From Flammula alnicola (lineage: Eukaryota; Basidiomycota; Agaricomycetes; Agaricales; Strophariaceae), in assembly GCA_015499995.1 (NCBI GenBank), contig JADNRV010000027.1, forward strand, positions 186,001-250,000: 64,000 nt of DNA, written 5' to 3'. Below, in pieces: positions 48,447 through 62,109 of this stretch. Position 1 is the stretch's first letter. Every line of letters starts with the position of its first letter. The position numbers and the translations under genes are program-made. Under the pieces are notes generated by a model. The model saw only the letters and a program-made list of their open reading frames with translations. It was not told the origin of the DNA and made no database searches.

Positions 48447-51400
48447 ATGCGACGCACACCCCTACGACCGCCTCCTGGCCTCTCCAGACTATCGCAAGAG
48501 ATTACATTTGACGATCGAGACTCAGAAACGGAGCTTCCACAAATCAGCAGGCAGATACCTGCGCCCAAGTCAGACCCTTCGTTTGACTATAAACAGGCGT
48601 ATGGAAATGCTGAAGATGTGGACATGCCACTATTGCCCTCGAATTTTCCGCAGACTGTACGGTTTCCTCTGACAGAAAATGTGGACCCTGACACTCGGAG
48701 TTCTGCTTCGCGTTCTTGGAATGGTCAGCGCCAAAGCCAGCCCGAGTACACGTATTCTTCCATAGTCCTCGAGGGTCACGCGACACCCCAACGACAACCC
48801 AATTCCTCGTCCGCAGTAGCCCACTGTTCAGTTGCACCTAAATTTCTCAAAACGCCGACCTCCACTGGATACGCTTTAGGTTCGCGTTTTCCTAGAACTC
48901 CGAAACAACACCCATTCGCGAAAAGCTTCGAAGTGCCACAATGGAGGAAACTTGCGATACATATTTTACTGTGTGCGTTGGCATATCCTTTCTTGCTTGT
49001 TTTCGTAGTCACATCGAGAGGGAAGTCGTTGTTCTGGGCACGTTTATTCGTTGGCGCCGGATGCGGGCTGCTAGGTTTCATGATGGGGTCGAGTTTGTTG
49101 AGACTAGCGAGAGGAATTTTAGAGGCCGCAGGTTCGTGTATTGTATCTTTCACGATTTCCAACCTTTTTTTCACTCCTATCTGGATATATCTCCACAGCT
49201 TGGGCGACTGTGATACATCAATCGCGAGTGCCGGATTCCCAAGGCTCGGGTGTTCGCTTGAAAGATTTGGCAGCACATTCCGATGATCCTACAAGTTCAA
49301 TACCTGCATTCCGGTTAATTTGGGACAGACATTCGTATCCTGGTGCCGATCGGGACTATCGAAAGTTTTACGAGTAAGTTTCTTCGGAAGAGCTAGCGTC
49401 AGTCCTTGGTCTATTATTTTCTTATCTACGCTCTTGCAGTACAAGGCAATGGTCTCTTTGGATCGCATTTTTTCTCGCCAATGTCCTGCTTGCTGGGACA
49501 TTGACTTTTATTCTGGCGCGTGTTGTGGACATCGACGTTGACATTGTGGTAAGTCTATTCCTTCTAGTCTTCGTCGACGCTGCAATTTGATTCATTGTAT
49601 ATTAAAGCATCAGCATCAAACTTATTACGAAGTCGCAGTCAGTGCTGATCTTTCAGACGCTGACATCAAACGAGCACAGGACCTTCAAAATGCTTTTCAG
49701 GTAGCATTTTCATCCTTTCAATCGAGTTACTCGGGCTTATCTCATATCTCTCGTCATAGAGCGACGCGCTGGCGTGGACATTGGTCCCTTTCTCGCTAGA
49801 GAGCAGCCTTCCTTCCGTCGTGTCCCTCTCGTGGAATAATGATTCTGTTTACTTCTCCGAGGTCACTCTCTCCCAACTCATTCCTGGCGGAAGTGGATTT
49901 GGGACTTTCCAGACGGGTACCACATCTCCATCTCTTGGTCTCGAGCCCCAAGACCTGATGCAGGCGGTATCATCCAATTCAGTGGAGCCTGGATCTATCT
50001 TGAGGCACAGATATTCTCTGCCCAGTTTCAGTTAGGCCTGACCAATGAATTTTAGATTCCCTCGGTGGGGCATTCGGATCAAGTGTGCCAAGATACCAGA
50101 CATTCCTAACAACATGTTAGTGGATTTTGGCAAGTAGAAGCTATGATAATCCATGGTTGATGATGTTTGCTCTCTCAATAGCATACCGCTGTCGGAGAAC
50201 AATCTAACCTACTTATTCACACCTCGCGATACGATACGAGGGCTGTTCCAGAACTTCGAGATGGACTTTCCTCAGGTTTTCGAAGTGCCGCTGAATTTTA
50301 CGCTGGTGATGCACGCCAATGATACCGTTCCGAGTGGGTTTGATCCTTCAGGGATTGCTACGGGCGGTGAAGTTCTTTCGTATCTGGGCTTTCAAATGAC
50401 GCTGACATCGATGCTTTACCTTACTAGCCATGTTTTGGGACAGCGGCGTTGCACATAGTACTAACAGCACTCCTTTGAGCTTGGGTATGTTCATCTATTT
50501 CTGATTTTGTCTAGATTTTTGACATTTCCGTATTGCGCAGGCGAAGACGGCAATGGCTTCGTAACAATGGAAAACGTCCTCGTCAGGCTGAATACCAGTT
50601 TCGCTCCTCATGGGTCCTTCGGTGTCATAGGAAACTTCTCGCTTCCAGATGGAGATGGTTATTTGACCTTTATTGGGTACGACGCTGCCGTTTGTTTGGA
50701 GCTCTACGAGCCTTGGGTGCTGGAGGTTTACAATAGCTCTGTGGGCTCTCCGACCTCCATGCGCATTGTGGACAAGGCTGCATCAATCAAGGATATGAAT
50801 ACGCAACTCATAAAGGAGAAGATAAAAGGCAGACCGCTCGATGACCCACTTACGAAACGGGCACTGAACTCTACGAACCTGAAGGCAGCGTAAGTGTTGT
50901 CTGTTCTACTTGTGTCACTCGAGTTCTTGATTCTTTTGGTTCTGTTAGATTTATAATAGCCCACCACAACAGTGTCAACCAAATGTTGAAGGATAATGGC
51001 CGCAATGCTAATTACATGCCTTCTCCATCAGTATGTCACATCATCTTATTCAATTTATTGAAATCGACGGGACTGATTACCTTTCCATAGCTTATCTCTT
51101 TCACTGGTGGAGATGGACCCTACGGGTATACGAGTCTCTCAGAGGTCGATTACGCAAAATCTCGAGCTCTTGCCGATGCCAGCAATGTCCTCCCCTACTT
51201 GGCGGGCTCAGGCTTGAGCGTGGGACGCCGCTTCCCCGACAAAGTCATTACGACTACGGCCATAAACGACCTAGGCATGGCCATACTCATTGTCGTCGTA
51301 TTTCTGATGGGGCTCGTATCCGCTCTTTTTGTACCGCGACTACCACTCGACATGCCTCGACGTGGTTTCGATTTATATTCGTGGGTGTCTGCTTTTTATG

Positions 51401-51507
51401 CGCAAGAGTTGGTCGCGGAAGCGCCTGGTGGGATCAGTAAGAATATGGAGCTGGAAGACCTCGCAGATCTCGCAGGTGATCTCAAATTCCGCTACGTTGG
51501 TGGATAG
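48447..51507 (+). CDS. Multi-pass membrane protein, conserved-looking, unknown function
   Basis: Start MRRTPLRPPPGLSRLSQEIT at 48447, stop at 51505-51507, several short introns. A ~200-residue hydrophilic N-terminus precedes a membrane segment (LAIHILLCALAYPFLLVFVV), a second one (LFVGAGCGLLGFMMGSSLL) and a third (IAFFLANVLLAGTLTFILA). A large domain follows (LTYLFTPRDTIRGLFQNFEM; VLVRLNTSFAPHGSFGVIGN) with several N-x-S/T sites, and a last membrane segment near the C-terminus (MAILIVVVFLMGLVSALFV). The N-glycosylation sites suggest this large domain is lumenal or extracellular. One frame change near 49990-50040 looks like a missing base. No family recognised. Confidence 0.7.
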
Positions 51508-51720
51508 TAGATGTCTCTATAGGCATACTGGCACTGGATTGTGGTTGACGCTTGGATGCAAAATACATATCGTGGCAAGTATACTTATTCACACTTGCAA
51601 TGCAGTAGCTATTGTCCATTACATGTTGTGGAGGCCTTACACAATATTAATACAGAGACCGAGAAATTCATACCAAAATACTGCAAAGGCGGACATCCCT
51701 CCGATCCCAAGACCAAGAGA

Positions 51721-52944
51721 CTAGTCTCTTCCCTCCCCATATCCAGATGCAAAATTTCGAATTGAGCGCCCCTCCTGTGCATCATCCTGAATTTCACTGC
51801 TCCAACTTCGAATTGAGCGCCCCTCCTGTGCATCATCCTGAATTTCACTGCTCCAACTTCGAATTGAGCGCCCCTCCTGTGCATTATCCTGAATTTCACT
51901 TCTCCAACTTCGAATCGACCTTCCCTCCTGTGCCGCATCATGCCTGTCCGACCTCAATGAATAACTCCGAGTCGACTTCTCCTCCTGCCCACTATCCTGC
52001 CTATGCACCGCTGAGCCCGCAGCGTAAAAGGCACTCTGGAACTCCTTGAATGCGCTCTCTGGCATGACAGCAAAAATCACCCGATCAAAAGAGGCCGCGA
52101 AGCGCGCCCCGGGGGCGATCAACAGCTTCGCCCAAATGCGAGCCACGGTGGTGATGTTGTTTTCAAAGTTGCCTGCCCCGAAAGCCCCGAGCACGAGGTT
52201 GCGGACCCCGCGCTGCTCGAAGACGTACAGGATGCGCGCCATGCGCTCTTTCATCGCTTGTTTGATGCGTCGGTCGACTAGCTGTCGCGAGGTGCTGTTG
52301 GCGGGGCTGAACGATACCGCGGTCCGCACGTCCGCGGCGTGCACGGCGGCACAGCTCAAAACGTCGATGTCGAATGGGTACGTCCATTTCCCGATGTCGT
52401 CGCGGAAGACGGTGACGCCGGGGGAGTACACCATCGCATGGGTGTTGTATGCATCGTGGTTTCGGGTCCGGTAGAACTTGGCCGCCTCGTCCGTGGTCAA
52501 GGAGGAATAGAGCGTCGATGAGCGGGAAATTGACAGCTCCTGGCCTTCATCCCCAGCCTTGAAGTTTCCCCCAGGCTGCCCTGGGGACGCAGAGCTCAAC
52601 ACGCCCGTCGGCCATTGCTCCTTTGCGTTCTCTCGATAGAGGGTCTCGAGAGACCGCGCAGCGTCGAGGGTCGTGGAATTGAGAACCGAGATATAGGTTG
52701 GGGCGGATTCAGGGTTCCACTGTTTTTTGGGTTTGCTTGTCGCCCACTGCTTTATCCAGGCATCATGGGGATGATAGAAACGGGTGTTCTGTTGTGATTC
52801 ATTGATCTTTCGAATGAGAACATAATCCACTCCTTTGACTGTATAGAACCCTCTATGAAGGGTGGCGAGTGTTGCTTGAGCTATCCTCTTTAGCTCTGAG
52901 CGGCGAGAGCCTTGGTAACTCGGCGGTGCGCCTCCAAACGACAT
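51721..52944 (-). CDS. Microbial-type PARG / TIGR02452-like macro-fold protein
   Basis: Single exon, 407 residues, ATG at 52944. The N-terminal helix block (RRSELKRIAQATLATLHRGF) precedes the macro-like core: PGQPGGNFKAGDEGQELSIS (121-140), RSSTLYSSL, MVYSPGVTVFRDD, FDIDVLSCAAVHAADVR and VRNLVLGAFGAGNFENN. This is the pattern of microbial-type poly(ADP-ribose) glycohydrolase proteins, which remove ADP-ribose. In the family the signature is GG...QEE; here it reads GG...QEL (135-137), so the second glutamate is missing and hydrolysis may be impaired. The C-terminus is a tandem 17-residue repeat. It lies convergent with the membrane protein and near the PARP gene. Confidence 0.8.
   Translation of the reverse strand: MSFGGAPPSYQGSRRSELKRIAQATLATLHRGFYTVKGVDYVLIRKINESQQNTRFYHPHDAWIKQWATSKPKKQWNPESAPTYISVLNSTTLDAARSLETLYRENAKEQWPTGVLSSASPGQPGGNFKAGDEGQELSISRSSTLYSSLTTDEAAKFYRTRNHDAYNTHAMVYSPGVTVFRDDIGKWTYPFDIDVLSCAAVHAADVRTAVSFSPANSTSRQLVDRRIKQAMKERMARILYVFEQRGVRNLVLGAFGAGNFENNITTVARIWAKLLIAPGARFAASFDRVIFAVMPESAFKEFQSAFYAAGSAVHRQDSGQEEKSTRSYSLRSDRHDAAQEGRSIRSWRSEIQDNAQEGRSIRSWSSEIQDDAQEGRSIRSWSSEIQDDAQEGRSIRNFASGYGEGRD
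51757..52010 (-). repeat. 51-bp tandem repeat encoding a 17-residue unit
   Basis: Four to five copies of EIQDDAQEGRSIRSWSS at the C-terminus of the PARG-like protein. Two copies are near-identical in DNA; the outer ones are diverged, so the array has expanded recently from one side. Confidence 0.85.
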
Positions 52945-54012
52945 GGTTCTTTGTTGTGGCTCTACCGGCGTTTGATCGGTTTCTCCAGTGAAAGGAAAGT
53001 AAGTAGGAAGCGATGATGATGATGGTGGTGGTGATGAAAGACCTCTATCCAGAGAATATCAAGGCGGCCTTGCTATAAGCTGAAGGAAAAGAAAGGGAGC
53101 ACGTAGATGTCCTATTTTTCGTGGACGATGGGAACAATGTACGCAGGCAAGTGACAAGTTGACTCGATGCCTTTGATCAGGACTCCAGGAGGCTGGACCG
53201 CTCACACGCCGTTCACCTGACGAGCACCCTGGCCCGGAGTCCCTGATAAGGCGGTGATGTTCCTGGTCAGGCACCAGCGCTTATTAATTTGGGCAGGGTT
53301 GCGATGCCATAGTTGGTCAGGCAGAGCCCTCTGCAACAGTATGCGACGAGACAAAGGCAACGCGAAACCTACAGGTCAAGGAGAAATTAGTTGATAGGAT
53401 CTCGAGGAGAACATAAAAACAAACTGAGATTCATCGTGGTTGACAGAAGAGAATGGCTTGACCAGTTCTTTCAATTCTTGCAAAAAGTACTTAATCTTTG
53501 AAGGAACGGATCTAATCTCACCGTCGTAATCGCGATCAGCCCGCAAACTAAGGTGCTTGAAATTCTTAAAACACATATTTTAATTTTGCCAGCCTTTCTC
53601 TTTTTTCATTCTGCTTTCATTTCATCCTGAATGGAATACAACAAGAAGATCGATGGGTAGTGTGAGATGTACGAAGGGCAGCCAGGAAGAACACAGCGTA
53701 CACGAGGTCGACAAGGACAAAAAGAAATGTAGAAGAGGAAAAAAATAGCGTTGGGGTTGGAGTGAGTGGATGAGCGAGCCAACGCGAAAAGATGGGAAAG
53801 GGTCGTGCGCGAGACGAGAAAGAGTATCTGAAAACGAGGGACGATGCATTGTACAGACAACTATAACCATAAGACACCTTAAACCTAAAGAATTTTCGTT
53901 AGCCAGGGCGCTTTTCATTCGGGAGGCAAGATACGATGGATGCGGCAATCGCCGCACTTCCATCACGTGGGAGGGAAAGCAAAACATTGAAGAAATTAAA
54001 TTACACACCAAT
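52945..54012. other. Intergenic region
   Basis: No gene recognised. Contains a GATGATGATG triplet run near 53015. Its left part is the upstream flank of the PARG-like gene; its right end is 3' flank of eIF5A. Confidence 0.45.
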
Positions 54013-54881
54013 TTAACCCTGCTTGGGGGCTTCCTTGAAGGAAATGGCCTGGAAGAAAACAGTCAGTATTTGCACAGACGACAGGGGTTCAATACATAGG
54101 AGGAAGTGAAGATGAAAGCTTACCTGCTCCTCGCCCATAGCACTGATGATGGTGACAAGGAGATCTTTGCTGTCATCGAAACCGGCTTGGATTTCCTTGC
54201 CAAGGTCACCCTCAGGGACCTTGACGTCGTCCTTGGCGGTACCGTCGGCGGTCATGAGGTTGAGGAAACCATCATCGATGTTGACCTATATTTGGTACGC
54301 GAATGTCAGAATGACTCAAGGCTGAGAAGGCGAAGAACGCGTGGTGGTGTGACTCACGAGCTGGTATTCATCACGACGGACGTTGGGGACATCCATGTTG
54401 TGGGTGGAAGGGCAGATATCTTCCTGTTCGGTGCAGAGACTGGAGTGAGAAAACACTGTCGACAGGAAGTATTGTCTCCTTGTCACTGACCAACTTCTTT
54501 CCGGTGAAGATCTATGAGAGATAAAGGTGAGCGATATGTTCATACTTCAACTAGATTGAAAACTAGACGTACATCGATGGCGACAAGATGGACCTTGGCG
54601 TGACCATGCTTACCGGTCTTGGAGGTAGACATGTCGACGATCTTGCAAGGGCGGCCTTAGGTGGGTAATATATTCAGATCAACTTGAGACAGGCAGAGGA
54701 TCCAACATACCCTTGATGCAAACGTGACCGTTCTTGCGAAGGGCAGAGCATTGCATGGGGAAGGTCAAGGACGCGCCAGAGCCGGTCTGCGATGATGAGG
54801 AAGATCAGAATTGAATCGATAAGCGAGCAAGACAATGAATACCGCTTCGAAGGTCTGATGATGGCTCTCATCGTCGGACAT
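54013..54881 (-). CDS. Translation factor eIF5A
   Basis: Start [13 protein letters not shown] at 54881 and stop TAA at 54015-54013, with about five short introns in phase. Key segments: [60 protein letters not shown] and the C-terminal OB-fold part [15 protein letters not shown]...DLGKEI. The lysine in TGKHGHAK is the site converted to hypusine in this family. The protein promotes peptide-bond formation at difficult stretches and aids termination, in the cytosol. Length of about 157 residues is standard. No frame breaks. Confidence 0.95.
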
Positions 54882-55098
54882 TTTTGATAGGATAAAGAAG
54901 GGGGTGAGATGTGTAGGATTTTGAGGATAAAAAGTGCGCAAAGGAGGAAGAGAGAGGGACTTGTACACACACAACAGAGATTTCAAAAACTCCAAAAATT
55001 TCACCCTCTCTCTTTTCAAGCTCCGATATATCAATCATGTAAGCATATCAGTCGATAAATCAGGAAATGTCTGTAGCTCAGCTCCTAACAACCACACA
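54882..55098. promoter_or_regulatory. 217-bp divergent promoter, eIF5A (-) and LIM protein (+)
   Basis: Short head-to-head intergenic region with CT-rich stretches on the eIF5A side, as is common at highly expressed fungal genes. Confidence 0.55.
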
Positions 55099-56938
55099 AT
55101 GCATCCCTTTGGAGGCACACCTATCTGTCCAAGATGTTCAAAGGCCGTATATCTCGCCGAACAGGTCAGTAGAACAAATGGTTCAAATTTTCCGAATTTT
55201 AAAATCTGAGCTTATGACCTCACAGGCTATGGGTCCTGGGCGCAAGGTACATACCTCTTCTCAGTGCTTACATCGTATTCACGTCTCTTGTTTTATGCAG
55301 CTCTACCATAAGGTTAGTACAGTAACGTTCAAAATATATCAACAATCTCACCTTTCAATTTATAGCCATGTCTCGCATGTACTGCATGTAACAAGAGACT
55401 TGACTCGTTCACTCTCCTTGAACATGATCAACAGGTCCGTCTCTCTCCTTGTCCCGTCCAATTCCACCAACTAACGCCTTTAATAGCCATACTGGTCAGC
55501 CTCCTAAATTCTTTTGATTTCGCCATCTCACATATCATCGCACGCCAGTAAATCCTGTCATCTCAAGAACTTCGGCACCCGCGATCTTCGGCACGCAAAC
55601 CTCCCCTATGCTCAACCCCCCGTAGACGAAGCTGCACGTTCGACGTCGCCCATATCTCCATCTTCTCCGAACCACAACGCATTTCCCCCTCAGGCCTTGT
55701 TGCGCCCTATCAATACGGGAAGTGTGGGAGGAGGAAGCCATTCAAGCTCTCCGCAAACCAACCTTCCCCGGCTCAGACCCAACAGATCTCTTGTTACCAG
55801 CCCTATCTCGCCGACCTTTCCCCCTAGACCGAGCCCGACCTCTGCTGCGTATCAAATGCAGAATAATGCTACTTCGATTTCTCATGCGCTTACGAACAAA
55901 GCTGCGGTTGCGCAGGAAGAGGAGGCCGAGGTGCAGGACGTGCTTATGCTTGATGGTAGTGGTGCCATTGCTGAACAAGGCGAACATGGCGACGCTGAGG
56001 AGAGCCTGGATACTTTCCCTGAGCCTGGATCGTCGTCCTCGCACGCGTACCCGTCGCATACGGGACGACCGGGGATTGGCACCATCCCCCGGACGATACC
56101 GCTTTACCTGAACGGCAGCGGTGCTGCGCGTACGCCGTACAAGCATCATACGTCGCACAGTGTTGGGTCTATCCCATCACGTTCCACCTCCTCTCCTACT
56201 TCCTCGTCTCCTTCGAGCCGAAGCAGAGAAGCTGAAGACATCGTAGAGGAGGGAGAAGATGACTACACCAACAAGAGTTTCTCGGGCCCTAATAACGTGA
56301 CTCCGCTGGGGCGAAACAACACCGGTGCAAGGTTTGGAAGTCCAGGAACATTCAGCAACATTTCCCCGCTGAAGCAGACCGCCACGGGCACTCGGTACGG
56401 CATAGTTCTGTCCGGGGGTAATGCTAATGGCGGCAGCGGCGTTGGCGTACATATGACGGGCACAGGCGGCTCGCCAAGGAAATGGGGCGCTGGTACACCT
56501 CAGTGTCCTCGATGTATGAAGAGCGTGTATTTTGCCGAACAGGTGCGTTGATTTCTACCATTAGCTTACGGGCTTGGGGCTTCTCAACTCGCTTTTGGTA
56601 TTCATTACTGCTGAAGATGAATATCTTATCATTGTCAATCATGCAATCCTCCGTTTGATGCCTGTCTGATAAATATCCAACAGGTGAAGGCGTTGGCAAG
56701 ACCTTCCATAAGAACTGTCTCAGGTGCACCGAGTGCAACTCCTCGCTGGACTCGAACAGGCTTCGTGACCATGACGGCGATCCGTTCTGCGTGCAGTGTT
56801 ATGGCAAGGTATGTGGCTTTTTTTACATCTGCCGTTTTTGCTACATATAGTACAGAACTTGACGGACTTTGTACTCCTTTGCAGAATTACGGACCGCAGG
56901 GAGGTGGCTATGCCCTGCTCGGAAAGGCTGGCGGTTGA
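55099..56938 (+). CDS. Two-LIM-domain protein (CRP-like)
   Basis: Start MHPFGGTPICPRCSKAVYLA; several very short exons make up LIM1: ICPRCSKAVYLAEQ, AMGPGRK, LYHK, PCLACTACNKRLDSFTLLEH, PYCKSCHLKNFG. A ~300-residue Ser/Pro/Gly-rich linker with acidic patches separates it from LIM2: CPRCMKSVYFAEQ, GVGKTFHKNCLRCTECNSSL, DGDPFCVQCYGK and a Gly-rich end (NYGPQGGGYALLGKAGG). Zinc-ligand Cys/His are all present in both domains. One missing G at 56689-56690 breaks LIM2. CRP-type LIM proteins act as adaptors on actin or in transcription; the partner here cannot be told. Confidence 0.85.
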
Positions 56939-57380
56939 GTCATCACTCTGGGTTCCAGTTCCTCCCTCGCTATCGCCTCCGTTGTTCCAGTCTCATTTCG
57001 CTTTTCATTCTTCCGTTTTCATATCTCGTGCTGGTTATCTCCACGACGGACCTTGCCATAGACCGACTTCCTGCTTCGGCTCTTTGTTGTAGTGTAGCTT
57101 CGTGCATAAGCTAATGTCTAGTACTACTGTATTTACGATTTTACGACTGACTGATCTTTACCGTGATTTATCTCCTTGTTTATCTATCATACTCGTACAG
57201 CTGAATATTTGTTATTAACTTAACCTACCTCATGCTTTAGGATGGAAGGATGTGCGAGGATCTCCAAGCCTAGCTAACTCTCACAAGTTACAATGCCGTT
57301 AAATGTATTCAAAACATTACTGTGTATACTCCATACATACATACATATGCTCATGTACATTTTTCATGCACCTCAGATCG
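56939..57380. other. Intergenic region
   Basis: 3' flanks of two convergent genes; nothing else seen. Confidence 0.45.
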
Positions 57381-59289
57381 TCAGACGTAGATCACGACCG
57401 TCCCACTGGCGACCTTCCATTCCGCCTCTGCGCCGTCCACATCAAAATCGCGCTGGCGTTTCAACTGCAGCGTCCTCGTCGTCTCGGCTTCCTTACGTTT
57501 GTCCCTCTCGTCAGCATCTGCTACTGCTTTTGCTTTTGCCGATGCCGTTACGGGTACGGATGCGGATACGGACGAAGCATAGGCAGAGGAGATTCGTGCT
57601 ACGATCTCGGCGTCGGACACAGCGAGGTCGATGTCCAGCGCGCATCTGTTCGGACGGACAGTGTCAGGCGCCGCGCTTCGATATCGAGTGTCGATGATTG
57701 GATAAGGGTGTGTGTCTGTGGGGGTTTGGGTTATGTTAGATTGTGATTAGAATCGAGAAGAATGTCGGAGAAGGCGAAAAGAAAAATGGGGTTGGGTGGT
57801 AATGGATGGGCGTTGGGCGTCAGGGATAACAGCATTTGAGATGGGATGGGTGGGTAAAGATCAACTGAGCATGTGGAGCAGACGACGGAGGGTAGAAAGA
57901 GTGAAATGAAGGATGAAGAGCAGATGTAGAAGAGACGTAGGACATGCAATATGGACGTACTTAGGTAGATGTAGAACATGTAATATGGACGTACTTAGAT
58001 AGATGAACAGGCAGGTACGAACGAGAATTGTAAAATGAGATGTCCAATACCCAATAACGAATAGGAGGGACTCGGGTACGCGAAGGAAGACCAAAAACGG
58101 AGGCAGGGGTAGAAAGAAAGAAAAGATCGCGCATGACTTACCAGCCCAGGCACATTGACGTCGATCCGCAAACGGCTCGCATCGTCTTTCGTCCACGACC
58201 AGTCGAGCGGATTGTTCGTCGTGGCTTGGTTTGCAGATGTCTTGGAGGCAACCCCATCTGAAGAGGATCCGGAGGAGCGGTGGCGGCAGGCTTCTTTAGA
58301 ATCCCTCTGAGACCTGGTAAGGAAGAATCGCGATCCGAGGATCCGCCAGCTGCATGTTTTTTGGAGAGGGCGGGTGCGCTGGTGGGCTCGCTGGTGGGCT
58401 CGATCGTCGAATCCAAATTGGAACTGGAAGACGCGCTGCCGGTGTGGGTCCGTGTAGATCCATTCGCGGCGCGTTCGTCAGTAGATATTTCTTGGATGAG
58501 TGGCGCGTTGGATCCCGTTAGTTTAGGTGCATTTGCGGTGGATTTACTTGAGGATAATGAAGAAGAGGACGGGGCTCCTGTTAGGGCTGGGAGCAGCGCT
58601 GACGGCACTTGCACGGTGCGAGGGAGTAGTTTTCCCTTGCTCGAGATGTTAGGTGTGCCGATGTTTCGGGAGAGCGCCAACCCGGTTTGCGCTTCTATCC
58701 GTTGGAGCGCGAGTTCTGTTTTATTGGTTTCATTGGAATATATTGTATTAGGTATGATGTATACAGTTGAAGGCTGATACGGACCTACGAGGAATACTTT
58801 GAATTCTGGGTCGCGTAGAGTACGCGACTTGACAGTGGTATTGTATATGCAATCAAACACCAATGAAGAGTTTCCAGCTATACGTGTAACATAGAAAAAA
58901 GGTCAGAACATGACCTTAATTGTAAGCTCAATGTTCAAGAAAAACACACCTTTATCCTTGTCTTGTCTCGCATTCGAGACAATCACAGGGACATACCATC
59001 CAGAAGGGTTCTCCTCGTCCACGTCTTCACCTTGCATCGCACGTTGTATGGCATCTTCGCTTCCCTCGGGAGGTGGTGGCACATTGGCGTCCCATGCGAT
59101 GTTCACGAAGACTTTGAGGCCTTTCGCCACGGGAATCGGACCCGGTGCGGGCTCCAGCAGGTTCGCATTTTCTTTGACTTTCGATCCTGATGGAGGGGTT
59201 GGTAGTACGGCTGCTGTTAGCGTCGATGACTTTACGCAAAAGCCGGGTTTGGGCGCTAGTTCGATGCGGACATGGGATGGGGAAGACAT
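57381..59289 (-). CDS. PIH1-domain protein (R2TP co-chaperone subunit)
   Basis: Start chosen at 59289 (MSSPSHVRIELAPKPGFCVK), matching the family's short N-terminus; an in-frame ATG at 59352 would add 21 residues. The PIH1 domain runs KVFVNIAWDANVPPPPEGSE ... GWYVPVIVSNARQDKDKAGN ... VFDCIYNTTVKSRTLRDPEF ... FLVGPYQP...YIIPNTIY. A Ser-rich linker with LRGILKKPAA follows, then a CS-like C-terminal domain (WSWTKDDASRLRIDVNVPGL; LDIDLAVSDAEIVARISSAY; stop at 57381). Frames shift once inside the CS-like part (57652-57653) and once before WSWTKDD, each by about one base. PIH1 links Hsp90 and Rvb1/2 to assembly of snoRNPs, RNA polymerases and PIKKs. Confidence 0.85.
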
Positions 59290-60348
59290 TACACGTGTTC
59301 TCTGGATTCTTTGCCATTTGGGGTTTAACAGTGCGTGAGAACAAATGGACATTTTGGTAGCAGATAAACGGTTCGGCCAGGGCTCGGTGTTGTTGTTGCT
59401 CTTGTCCTACCTCGTCGCACCTCCCTGGTGTTCATGAAACACGATTTTCCAAAGATAACCAGTTGCCCTTTGACGTGAGGAAACCAAGTCCGACACAGCT
59501 CGCATCGCTATCTCGGCCTTCTTTGCTCCATACATCATCAGATCCACGAGATCTACGCGAAGAGTCTGTTCTTAGTACGAGCCAACAAACGCGCACATGC
59601 GTCAACCGCTCCTTCTGTGAGCTGTAAGAATGAAATCCGAAATTCGTCGCCACGTCATGTGGAGGACATGGTTCGGCAATACAGATGGTAATACAACCCG
59701 CTTTTGATGTGAATCTCAAAATCTCAATTTCTCCTTCCTAGGACGGTATTCTCCAAGTTGACTTGAAGTATAGTCGTGTCGCATTTGAATATGGGAACGT
59801 CGACAACACCGGAAGACTAAATCTGTACGCGATGAAAGATCAAGACAGGCAATCAAACCGTTGTAGGACCATTATGCGCGTTTGGAAGTTGAGCGTCCAG
59901 CCTCCGTTCGTGAACATCGGTAAGAGTAAGTAATCGATTTCATAACGCGAGTTCTGGTCGGAAAGGCGTCACGTTAAATTTGCAGTTTCTTCAAGAATAG
60001 ACTCGGAGAGTTCGATACCCTGGGGCGCTGGTCTCCGATTTACTCGAACGGAAGAAGAGATTCGAGAGGATCGCACGCCTGTGGAACCGCCTCGATGAGC
60101 GGGACGAATATCGGTGTGGGGTAGTCATGTGACTGCACCACAGGCTCACGTGTGATCGATCGACCGAGTCAATGTCGGGTCGATTTTCGATTCGTTTCAA
60201 AGAAAGCCAACGTTCATTATAATCTCGTCCAGAAAAATGTCCGCTTCTTCTATAAAATCCCCTCCAGCTGGGCCCTTTAGATTCGTAACTACCCCGTCTC
60301 CTGACTCATATCCTCCTCTCTTATTCCTCTCTAGCCGTTCCAGAAGAC
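59290..60348 (+). other. Intergenic region with a possible small + strand gene
   Basis: Open stretches with splice-like borders: YLGLLCSIHHQIHEIYAKSL ... EIRNSSPRHVEDMVRQYRW (about 59500-59689), and FVNI/SSRIDSESSIPWGAGLRFTR ending at 60098. I cannot join them into one confident model and recognise no family. A spliced leader before DAHP synthase (60237-60348) appears to be 5' UTR. Confidence 0.25.

Positions 60349-62109
<1,761 letters not shown>

Noticed and set aside
53606..54011. Overlapping minus ORFs rich in Phe/Leu/Ser
   Set aside because: CT-rich untranslated sequence beyond the eIF5A stop; composition, not a membrane protein.
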